Translations under genes and position numbers: made by a program
Source of the DNA: Bacteroidales bacterium
Lineage (GTDB): Bacteria > Bacteroidota > Bacteroidia > Bacteroidales > UBA932
Length of the DNA stretch: 64,000 nucleotides
Direction: 5' to 3'
Assembly (NCBI GenBank): GCA_017477465.1
Contig: JAFUVU010000027.1
Coordinates: forward strand, 62,001-126,000
Part shown: piece by piece, positions 57,128 through 64,000 of the stretch
How the letters are laid out: each line of letters starts with the position of its first letter
Position numbering within the stretch: the stretch's first letter is position 1
The notes under the pieces: model-generated
What the model was told of the DNA's origin: nothing
The model's database searches: none
What the model saw: only the letters and a program-made list of their open reading frames with translations

Positions 57128-58483
57128 CTAGCGGATATCTTTCAATTTGACTGCCTGGAAGGTTATGTGGGCCTGCGAACTTTCGTAAAGAATGCCGACA
57201 GTGTCCTTATCTATCATCGTGAGGCAGGAATAGCCCCAGCTGTATCCCTCGTCCAGAAGGAGTTTGCGTGTCCAGTTGAGGCCGCCGTCTTCACTGATCT
57301 GGATGGTCATGTTGCGACGGTCGTTAGAATCCGAGGGATTGGAAAACAGCAGCAGATTGCCAGCCTTGATAATGCTGGCCATGCACACGGGCTCCGTAAG
57401 GGAGCCGTCCGATGGGTGCGGTTCCCAGCTGTGGCCCATGTCGCGGCTAATATAAACCGCCCGCCCGGTTTTGCGGTTGTCACGCATGTTTAGCATGAGC
57501 ACGCCTGGTTCAAGTTCCACCACCTGCGACTCCGTGGTGTTAATTTTGGCAAACTCGTGGACCTGCCATGTGGTGCCGCGGTCTTTGGAATACATGATTC
57601 CGGCTGCGGGGGTGCGTTCCGGGGTCGGTTCCTGATGTTGGAAAGGAACCACCAGCGTGCCATCGGCCATTGTTATGGCACGGCCGGGCCCTTGGAATGT
57701 GAAAAACCAAGCGTCTTGTTTAATCTGGCGCGTAAGGTTTACCGGGGTGCTCCAACTTAGGCCGTCGTCGGTGGAACGGGTCATCATAAGCTGGGGCGTG
57801 GTTGCGGGTTCAAAACCGCTGCCTGCCGACCACCAGGCTGCATGTCCGGCTGTGCCGCCATGCGTCCATGCCGCGAAAAGCAGAATGTCGCCTGTCACAT
57901 CATCGACCAGGATGCATGGATCGCCTATTCCGTTCAGATTCTGCGGCTGTCCGCCCCACTCTCCCATATCCATTGCCACTATCATCGGCCCCCAGGTCAA
58001 TCCTCCGTCCGTAGAGCGGCTTATACCTACGTCGATGTCTTCCTGCAAGTCCCGGGCGCTGTTGTGCCTTATGTCGTAAGTGGCTATCAATGTGCCCTTT
58101 TTGGAAGTTACAAGGCCGGGGATACGGTAGGCCGCTACGCCGTCGTCGCCGCCTGTGCGCACTATTCTTGCAAGCCGATGCTGCCGGCAACCTGTGTTTT
58201 CCACCTCCTGCCCTTTAGCCTTTACGGTGAGCGTGAAAGGCTTGGTGAGGTCTTTGATGGAAGCGCCGTTTATATGCACATAGACAAGGCCGTCCTTAAT
58301 ATAAGCGTTTTTCAGCGCACGGCATGGCAGGCCCGATGTTTTGAACTTCCATTCGGGGGCCGATCCTTCCGGCACCGAGACCTGCGCCACCGCGACATCC
58401 CTGTCCGTCACTACAGGAACCTGCCAGTGATGCACTTGTACCGCTGCGCTGAGCAGAAGAGTAAGAATTGTATTCAGTATCAT
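57128..58483 (-). CDS. nanH: Exo-alpha-sialidase (GH33)
   Basis: A 451-residue exported sialidase (signal near residues 1-15, MILNTILTLLLSAAV) that releases terminal sialic acid. The YRIPGL motif (arginine of the catalytic triad) is present, and Asp-box repeats occur four times: STDGGLTWG, SKDRGTTWQ, SRDMGHSWE and SEDGGLNWT. Residues about 20-100 form an N-terminal beta-domain (VHHWQVPVVTDRD) typical of Bacteroidota sialidases. The start overlaps the NanM-like stop (ATGA). It lies between the epimerase and transporter genes of the cluster, which supports sialic acid as the substrate. Confidence 0.93.
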   Translation of the reverse strand: MILNTILTLLLSAAVQVHHWQVPVVTDRDVAVAQVSVPEGSAPEWKFKTSGLPCRALKNAYIKDGLVYVHINGASIKDLTKPFTLTVKAKGQEVENTGCRQHRLARIVRTGGDDGVAAYRIPGLVTSKKGTLIATYDIRHNSARDLQEDIDVGISRSTDGGLTWGPMIVAMDMGEWGGQPQNLNGIGDPCILVDDVTGDILLFAAWTHGGTAGHAAWWSAGSGFEPATTPQLMMTRSTDDGLSWSTPVNLTRQIKQDAWFFTFQGPGRAITMADGTLVVPFQHQEPTPERTPAAGIMYSKDRGTTWQVHEFAKINTTESQVVELEPGVLMLNMRDNRKTGRAVYISRDMGHSWEPHPSDGSLTEPVCMASIIKAGNLLLFSNPSDSNDRRNMTIQISEDGGLNWTRKLLLDEGYSWGYSCLTMIDKDTVGILYESSQAHITFQAVKLKDIR

Positions 58484-59514
58484 AAGTTTAAACTAATGGT
58501 CCTGGGGCTGCGTACGCCGGGTTTCAGTTCTCCGCCTGACACAATTATGCTGTCTCCCCTTGCAGTCATACCGGGGCCTGCCAGGGCGGTTTCTTCAAAG
58601 CTGCCGATGGTGCTCCACTGCATGGAGTCCGGGTCGAAAACAAATATCTCCTTCCTGAACTTATACCAGGCCGGTTCGTGAGAGAGATACGGGATGCGGT
58701 CTTCGGGAGTGTTGCGAAGGGCCCGCTCAAAAATGCTGCGATTTACGCCGCCCGCAACAGCAAAAGTGCCATCAGGAAGCGTGACGCCCGTAGCGCCCAC
58801 GAATGTACCGCCATCCGGGATTGAGGGAGCGGCGCTCCATTCAAGCGTATTCAAATCCAAGGAGCAGCCATCCGGCGGAGCAAGCAAGGTCTGCGGGTTG
58901 AAGCCTCCCCACAGATATAGTTTGTCCGCGGTTGCAAAAGCCACCGGCTGGACAAAGGCCTCAGGCGAATCGGCCAGTTTTTTCCACTTGTATTCGCCTG
59001 CTTTGCAGCAGAAAACGCCTTCCTGACCCGCCAGAAAGAGGGTTTCAGAATGTTGGGACCAGGCGCACTGTTCCATTGGGACGGGGAGAGGCGGAAGCTC
59101 GCTTATCAAGGCTTTTCCTTCTCTGAGCTCAATTTTGTACACCTTGGCGGTAGTTTCGCCGCGCACATTGCCGCCTGCAAATACCAAGGCATCGCCTACG
59201 CTGAATGTCGCTCCGTAGGCTACAGAATCCGGAAGGCATCCGGCGTGCGTCCAGACGCCGTCGTGAAGGGCCCAGATATCGGCATATACGCGCTTGGCAC
59301 CGCCTTCCAGAAGGGGCTTATCTGGGAAATTTGCACCTCCCGCAAGCACAAGAGTATCACCGACAAAGCCGCAGAAGGGTGCCGATACGCCTTTGGCATA
59401 GGCAGCATCCGGTATTGTGGGCAAATAATTGATTTTCACTGATTTCATAGGCTGGGAGCAAGCGCTTGCCACTATCGTGGCCGCAAACGCCGCAATAAGG
59501 GACTTACAGGACAT
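58480..59514 (-). CDS. nanM: N-acetylneuraminate epimerase-like kelch protein (NanM)
   Basis: NanM converts alpha- to beta-sialic acid in the periplasm, speeding uptake after release. The 344-residue product has a lipobox VASAC (Cys19) and six kelch-type blades, for instance LVLAGGANFPDKPLLEGG, ALVFAGGNVRG, LYLWGGFNPQTL and TFAVAGGVNRSIF. The first blade, GGANFPDKP, matches NanM proteins. I chose the ATG at 59512-59514 for the lipoprotein signal; it overlaps the lyase stop by 11 nt. Gene order lyase, epimerase, sialidase, transporter is a consistent nan set. Confidence 0.88.
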   Translation of the reverse strand: MSCKSLIAAFAATIVASACSQPMKSVKINYLPTIPDAAYAKGVSAPFCGFVGDTLVLAGGANFPDKPLLEGGAKRVYADIWALHDGVWTHAGCLPDSVAYGATFSVGDALVFAGGNVRGETTAKVYKIELREGKALISELPPLPVPMEQCAWSQHSETLFLAGQEGVFCCKAGEYKWKKLADSPEAFVQPVAFATADKLYLWGGFNPQTLLAPPDGCSLDLNTLEWSAAPSIPDGGTFVGATGVTLPDGTFAVAGGVNRSIFERALRNTPEDRIPYLSHEPAWYKFRKEIFVFDPDSMQWSTIGSFEETALAGPGMTARGDSIIVSGGELKPGVRSPRTISLNL

Positions 59515-60421
59515 TGCAGCGGGAGAAGAAGTCGATAGCCTCCAGCTGCGCCTTAAGCTGCTGCTCCTCCTCGGGGGTGATATTGCGCCAAGGCACGCGG
59601 TTGGGGCCAAGATCCAGGCCGATCAGTTTCATGATGCGCTTACCGCCTACAATATTGCCGCGGAAATTGCATATCACGTTTATTACCTCCTGGGAGTAGT
59701 TTTGGAGTTCCCTGGCCTTTTCAAGATCGCCGGCAGCCCAGGCCTCACCGATAGCCACCTGCCCCCTGCCATTGTAGTTGGTGGTACCGCAGATGCCGCC
59801 CTGTGCTCCGCCTTGGGCAAGGGACGGGAGATAGGTCTCATCCTGGCCGTGCAGCATGTCAAACTTGCCGCCCTTGTACAGCCGGCACTGATTGTATTCG
59901 TACAGGCTTTCAAAGGTGTACTTTATGCCGGCGAAGTTGGGAATACGTCCATCTACCGCCTTCAGGAAGTCCAGCATAGGCAGGAAACAGCCATTGAAGG
60001 CCGGAATGTGATAGAAGTAGAAAGGCAGCTCCGGCGCTGCTGCGGCAATTGTTTCACAGTATTTTACAAGTTCTTCAATGCGGCCGATCTTGGGAAACGG
60101 CGGGGCCATAGCACCTATGCCCCATACGCCCAGCTTGGAGGCATGTTCTGCCAATTCTACGCTTTCGCGAAGACAGCAGCTGCCCACATGGACTATAACT
60201 TTGAAGCCGGCTGGAACAGCGGCGACCCAGGCTTCGGCCAAAGCTTTGCGCTCCTCAGTGGTGAGCATATAGCCTTCGCCTGAAGAGCCGTTGATAAAAA
60301 CGCCTTTGAGGCCGTTCTTTGCCAGCATTGCGGCGTATGCGGGAATAGGTTCCAGATTTATGTCCCCATTGGGCTTCATAGGAGTAAACGGGGCGTCAAT
60401 GAGGCCGATTATTTTTTCCAT
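59504..60421 (-). CDS. nanA: N-acetylneuraminate lyase
   Basis: The lyase splits N-acetylneuraminate into N-acetylmannosamine and pyruvate by a Schiff base. The 305-residue cytoplasmic TIM barrel carries the GSSGEG motif (FINGSSGEGYML) for the pyruvate carboxylate, the Tyr in FYFYHIPA, and the Schiff-base Lys in FAGIKYTFESLYEY. These match NAL rather than the closely related DapA. It lies 4 nt after the sugar-kinase gene. The next step, epimerisation of ManNAc by NanE or AGE, is not encoded in this window. Confidence 0.92.
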   Translation of the reverse strand: MEKIIGLIDAPFTPMKPNGDINLEPIPAYAAMLAKNGLKGVFINGSSGEGYMLTTEERKALAEAWVAAVPAGFKVIVHVGSCCLRESVELAEHASKLGVWGIGAMAPPFPKIGRIEELVKYCETIAAAAPELPFYFYHIPAFNGCFLPMLDFLKAVDGRIPNFAGIKYTFESLYEYNQCRLYKGGKFDMLHGQDETYLPSLAQGGAQGGICGTTNYNGRGQVAIGEAWAAGDLEKARELQNYSQEVINVICNFRGNIVGGKRIMKLIGLDLGPNRVPWRNITPEEEQQLKAQLEAIDFFSRCNVL

Positions 60422-60425
60422 AAAA

Positions 60426-61484
60426 TCAGAGGGCTTTATTTATGATTGCTTGCATCTGAGGCACTTTTGCCATAGCTGCGTGGAACAGCGCCACCTGATT
60501 GCGGGTGCGGACCAGGTTGTGCTCCGGATACTTGATTTTGTAATAGGTGTCGCCGTTTATGTAGTCGGCAAAGAAGCGGACGGCTTGCATGTAGGGGAAC
60601 AGACAGGCTGCATAAGGAAGGTTCTCGATTTCTACAGGAGTGAGGAAACTGCGGGCGCCTTCCAGATACCCCTTGGCAAAGGCTTCGAAAATATCCATCT
60701 TGAAATCCACCTTGTCAATTGCCGGATCGTCTTCTGCAACGGTGTTTGCTGCCGTGCGTAGGAAGTCGCCGAAATCGGAGAATACGAAGGATGGCATAAG
60801 GGTATCCAAGTCTATGACACAGAGGATGTTGCCTTTCTCATCAAACATCATGTTGTTCACCTTTGTGTCGCAGTGACAGATGCGTTTTGGAAGGGTTCCT
60901 TCGCGGTACATGCGCTCTGCTTTGCACATCTGATCCTCATAGGGAAGCAAGTCTGCAAGAATGGCTTGCACCTCCGGCTCTGCCATTCGGCCCGCAGCAT
61001 CGGCATTTACTGCCTCATGAAGTTGACGGGCGCGGAGTTCCATATTGTGGAAGTCGGGGATTGTTTCGCCCAAAGTGTCCGGAATATCGGAGAGCATGGC
61101 CTCGAACTGGCCGAACGCCTTTCCGGCATAGTAGGAGTATTCCGGATTTACAGTTTCGTATGTATAGGCTCCTTTGATGAAGACGGAAACTCTCCAGTGA
61201 GTTTCACCGTCCGTCCAATAAGTTTTGCCTGTCGCCTTGCAAGGGATGAAAGTGAGCGTGAGGCCACCTTTGCGACGGATATGGGCAGTAGCACACTCTA
61301 TATTATGCTGCAACAGTTCTACATCCTTGAAGATGGCGGTGTTTATGCGCTGCAGCACATAATCGTTCTCTCCGTCAGTATAGACACGGAAGGTGTCGTT
61401 AATGAGGCCATTCCCTAGAGGTTTGATATCCAGGACATTACCCTGGATATCAAACTGTGAGGCAATATATTTCGGGTCTTTCAT
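60426..61484 (-). CDS. APH-family sugar kinase, NahK-like
   Basis: A 352-residue cytoplasmic phosphotransferase of the aminoglycoside-phosphotransferase fold. The N-terminus IKPLGNGLINDTFRV holds a glycine-loop, and the catalytic loop is ICHCDTKVNNMMFDE, with VIDLDTLMPSFVFSDFGD as the metal-binding site. These blocks match N-acetylhexosamine 1-kinase (NahK) of Bifidobacterium and its Bacteroidota relatives. It would phosphorylate GalNAc or GlcNAc at C1. It lies 6 nt from the GH109 gene, whose product releases GalNAc. Alternative substrates, such as N-acetylmannosamine, cannot be excluded. Confidence 0.82.
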   Translation of the reverse strand: MKDPKYIASQFDIQGNVLDIKPLGNGLINDTFRVYTDGENDYVLQRINTAIFKDVELLQHNIECATAHIRRKGGLTLTFIPCKATGKTYWTDGETHWRVSVFIKGAYTYETVNPEYSYYAGKAFGQFEAMLSDIPDTLGETIPDFHNMELRARQLHEAVNADAAGRMAEPEVQAILADLLPYEDQMCKAERMYREGTLPKRICHCDTKVNNMMFDEKGNILCVIDLDTLMPSFVFSDFGDFLRTAANTVAEDDPAIDKVDFKMDIFEAFAKGYLEGARSFLTPVEIENLPYAACLFPYMQAVRFFADYINGDTYYKIKYPEHNLVRTRNQVALFHAAMAKVPQMQAIINKAL

Positions 61485-61490
61485 GGGGAC

Positions 61491-62858
61491 TTATTTTGCG
61501 AATGCGTATGAGAAGCCCTTGACCTTGTCCCATGCGCCACGTGTAAAGTCTGGTACTTCTACCGGAACGCAGCCGTTCTCCAGAGAGATGCGGGAAAGCT
61601 CGGTTACGCAGCACCATTCGGCAAGGTCATATACGTCCATATCCAGCGGGAGGCCGTTGTTAAGGCAATAGACCATGCGGTAATCCATGATGTAGTCCAT
61701 GCCTCCATGGCCGCCGACTTCCAGGGCAAGGTTCACAAGTTCGGGCGTGAGTATGGGGTTCGGATACTGTGCCATGAGCGCGTCAAGATCCTGTCCGCGA
61801 TATACCTTTTCGTAGCCAAGGTTCTGATAGTTAACGTTCTCGGAGCCTTCGGGACGGAGGCATACTTCACCCACAGGATATTTGCCGATGTAGCCGTCGG
61901 TTCCTACGAGCTGGTACATACGGTTGTAGGGACGGGGGGTGAGGACATCGTGCTCGATGAGGATGCTCTTGCCTTTGGCGGTGCGGAGCATGGTCATGGT
62001 AACGTCACCGTTGGCGAAGGGCTTGTCTTCCAAACCGGAAGCCTTTGCATGCTTGGGGCCGTTGAAGGGATCGGTGTCCATAGCTACCAGGGTGGTGAGG
62101 CGGTCGCCCCTGTGGATATTGAGAGCCTGGCAGACAGGGCCGAAGCCATGGGTGGGATAAAGGTCGCCACGATATTCCTGATTGAATTTCAGACGCCAGT
62201 TTTCCCAGTACTGAGCCCAGAAAGGATCAAGATTGTGGTGATAGGCACCTTCGGCATGGATAATTTCGCCGAACACGCCTGCCTGGGCCATTGCAAGGCC
62301 AGTGAGCTCGAAGAAGTCGTAGCAGCAGTTCTCGAGGATAAGGCAGTGCTTGCGGGTGCGCTCGGAGGTGTTCACAAGATCCCAGCAGGCTTGCAGGGTT
62401 TCTGCCGACGGGACCTCGATAGCGACGTGCTTGCCATGCTCCATGGCGTAGAGTGCAACGGGCACATGGTGAATCCAGTCCGTGCAGATGTAAACCAGAT
62501 CTACTGAAGGGTCTTCGCAGAGAGCTTTGTAGGACTCTTCCTCACCGCTGTATGAATTGGCCTGAAGGCCTTTGTCATTCAGATATTTAAGGCTGGCGGC
62601 TGCACGGTCCGGTTCTACATCGCAGACTGCGGCGACATGGCAGCCGGGGACGAAGGTGAGACGCTGTACTGCGTCACCGCCACGCATACCCAGGCCAACT
62701 ACGCCGATTCCGACATTCTCGATGGGAGCAGCGGCGAACTGAATCATATCCTCTTGTCCGGCGGGACGGGCGGGAACTTCAGTTTTGATGACAGTGGGCG
62801 CCTGGCTGCAGGCAAGCAGCGCAAGTGCTGCTGAGAAAACAATTAAGATTTTTTTCAT
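61491..62858 (-). CDS. GH109-type NAD-dependent alpha-N-acetylgalactosaminidase
   Basis: A 455-residue lipoprotein (lipobox LLAC, Cys17) with a Gfo/Idh/MocA Rossmann fold. NAD binds at GIGVVGLGMRGGDAVQRL; EVPSAETLQACWDLV and the block DLYPTHGFGPVCQALNIHRGD are hallmarks of GH109, which hydrolyses alpha-GalNAc by a transient oxidation and elimination. The His in YPTHG is part of the active site. Lipid export with a bound cofactor is the known GH109 pattern (Tat export is also seen; here the signal is a plain lipobox). It lies between the M64 peptidase and kinase genes. Other MocA-type activities cannot be excluded. Confidence 0.88.
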   Translation of the reverse strand: MKKILIVFSAALALLACSQAPTVIKTEVPARPAGQEDMIQFAAAPIENVGIGVVGLGMRGGDAVQRLTFVPGCHVAAVCDVEPDRAAASLKYLNDKGLQANSYSGEEESYKALCEDPSVDLVYICTDWIHHVPVALYAMEHGKHVAIEVPSAETLQACWDLVNTSERTRKHCLILENCCYDFFELTGLAMAQAGVFGEIIHAEGAYHHNLDPFWAQYWENWRLKFNQEYRGDLYPTHGFGPVCQALNIHRGDRLTTLVAMDTDPFNGPKHAKASGLEDKPFANGDVTMTMLRTAKGKSILIEHDVLTPRPYNRMYQLVGTDGYIGKYPVGEVCLRPEGSENVNYQNLGYEKVYRGQDLDALMAQYPNPILTPELVNLALEVGGHGGMDYIMDYRMVYCLNNGLPLDMDVYDLAEWCCVTELSRISLENGCVPVEVPDFTRGAWDKVKGFSYAFAK

Positions 62859-62865
62859 GGTAATA

Positions 62866-64000
62866 TCATTTGGTATAGTAATTAATCATTCTGACAATGG
62901 CACGGGTGCACACAGGGCAGAAGCTTTCACATTCATTGATTTTCATGCGGCATTCCTGCACGGGCCGGTAAACACCTCTGGAGCTGTATCCTCCCCCTTC
63001 ATAAACGCCCACCTTCATATTAAGGACAGCTTTCTGCTGCTGGCTGAACGTGTTCCAGACATGTCTCACGTCCTGTTTTTCAAGCTCATCCTCCGGTGTT
63101 GGAACCGGGGTTCCTTCAGGCAGCATATCGGCCCATTTTGAAGAGAAATCATGCAGGGTGGTGAGGTTCGGTTCCCAGGGTTCAGTGTCAGGGGGGTACT
63201 GGGACTCGAACTGGTCGTCGTAGAAATACTCGTCACCCAGACCGCCAAAGGCATGGCCGAATTCATGCACCAGGACAGGAACGAAGGTGGGATGATCGCT
63301 ATTCATGATGGTGATGCTGTTGTAAATGCCTCCGCCGCCGTATTTTGCTGTATTGGCAAGCACTATTACATGCTCGTAAGGTACTGTTCCTATCAGGTTA
63401 GACAGTTCCCATATAGACGAGGTCGTGAGATATCGGTCCGAATAGAAGGTATCGAAATGGCTGGACAAGGTCGTTGAACGCCAGATACCGTCGTGCGGGA
63501 CACTGACACCACTGTCCAGGGACGGAGCAAACACTGCCCTTACGCTGAAGCGCTCCATCTGCGAGGCAAAAGGCTCGTGAGAGAATAGCGCATCCACGGC
63601 CCTCTGTGCATCATGGAAGAACTTATCTTTGTCAGTCTCGGCATATCCTTCGGAAACTATCGCTATGTCAATTGTTTCCGACAGAATTCCGCCACCGTGG
63701 ACCGTACGCATTTCATATGGGGTGCTACCTATGGGACGGATGAGAATATCGGCCGGGTTTATGCCATGACGGATGTAGCCTTTAACCGCCCCGTGGATAT
63801 CCAGAAGACTGATTTCAATGTCCACGGCGCGTTTTGGGAACGGAACCTGGAAGCTTCCCTCGAAAGTTTTCTGAACCCTGGTAGCTTCTTCCGTTACGGT
63901 CCATTCCTGGAAAAGGGTAGAAAAACTGTTCGCGTACAGACATTCTCCTGTAAGGGGGTCCAGAACTCTTACCTGCCCGTTCCCCTTCAGAAGGGGGTCG
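62866..64000 (-). CDS. M64-family zinc peptidase (IgA-protease type), N-terminus outside window
   Basis: The visible 377 codons carry the M64 catalytic domain. The metzincin-like motif is HEFGHAFGGLGDEYF; DIAIVSEGYAETDKDKFF and YNSITIMNSDHP precede it, as in M64 proteins. M64 includes the IgA protease of Clostridium ramosum. The frame stays open to 64000 (the region QVRVLDPLTGECLYAN and VPFPKRAVDIEI is a typical N-terminal beta-domain of these enzymes), so the GTG at 63823-63825 is internal and the true start is beyond the window. GH109 follows after 7 nt. Targeting of host glycoproteins is inferred. Confidence 0.88.
   Translation of the reverse strand, partial: DPLLKGNGQVRVLDPLTGECLYANSFSTLFQEWTVTEEATRVQKTFEGSFQVPFPKRAVDIEISLLDIHGAVKGYIRHGINPADILIRPIGSTPYEMRTVHGGGILSETIDIAIVSEGYAETDKDKFFHDAQRAVDALFSHEPFASQMERFSVRAVFAPSLDSGVSVPHDGIWRSTTLSSHFDTFYSDRYLTTSSIWELSNLIGTVPYEHVIVLANTAKYGGGGIYNSITIMNSDHPTFVPVLVHEFGHAFGGLGDEYFYDDQFESQYPPDTEPWEPNLTTLHDFSSKWADMLPEGTPVPTPEDELEKQDVRHVWNTFSQQQKAVLNMKVGVYEGGGYSSRGVYRPVQECRMKINECESFCPVCTRAIVRMINYYTK

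Overview
The window is chromosomal DNA from a member of the Bacteroidota, most likely an uncultured or gut-associated Bacteroidales. This rests on SusC/SusD proteins, a hybrid two-component regulator, fimbrillin-like lipoproteins, FISUMP, DUF4290 and DUF5689 domains, and promoters of the Bacteroidota -7 type (TAnnTTTG). I cannot name the genus. Genes are tightly packed, and I see no insertion sequence, prophage or CRISPR array.

Positions 1-17100 look like core genome. They hold the start of acetate kinase, a short ComEC protein, an ApbE flavinyl transferase, a FISUMP lipoprotein, a leftward operon (EF-hand protein, AddA-like helicase-nuclease, DUF4290, FtsK, LolA-like), a rightward NfeD/flotillin/HTH operon, a mannose-1-phosphate guanylyltransferase with an apparently leaderless promoter, two lysine tRNAs, and anaerobic ribonucleotide reductase (nrdDG).

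Positions 17393-44500 are one very long leftward polysaccharide-utilisation locus of 17 genes with no gap above about 31 nt. In transcription order it encodes two tiny peptides, two fimbrillin-headed beta-helix lipoproteins, a fimbrillin-like lipoprotein, a BACON lipoprotein, SusC, SusD, a DUF5689 lipoprotein, a FAD-dependent oxidoreductase, a third tiny peptide, a fimbrillin/phosphodiester-glycosidase fusion, a stand-alone phosphodiester glycosidase, a GH39-like hydrolase, a histidine phosphatase, a GH31 enzyme with a C-terminal phosphodiester-glycosidase-like domain, and an outer-membrane barrel. A full-length HTCS regulator (44607-48458) lies just upstream in the same direction. Three NAGPA-type domains with a phosphatase suggest that the substrate is a glycan with sugar-1-phosphodiester caps or links. 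The three tiny peptides share one spacing-exact motif and are the best candidate here for something undescribed.

Positions 48469-55909 are housekeeping and transport genes: an M16 protease, TyrS, RbfA, a LolC/E-type permease, and a FecCD-type permease with its ATPase. Positions 55919-64000 are a leftward sialic-acid and O-glycan cluster: MFS transporter, sialidase, NanM-like epimerase, N-acetylneuraminate lyase, a NahK-like sugar kinase, a GH109 enzyme and an M64 peptidase cut by the window end. Together these could strip sialic acid and GalNAc from host glycoproteins and cut the peptide.

The word ATCGGCC/GGCCGAT is strikingly frequent across the window (about 70 by eye against about 8 expected) and is sparser in the polysaccharide locus.
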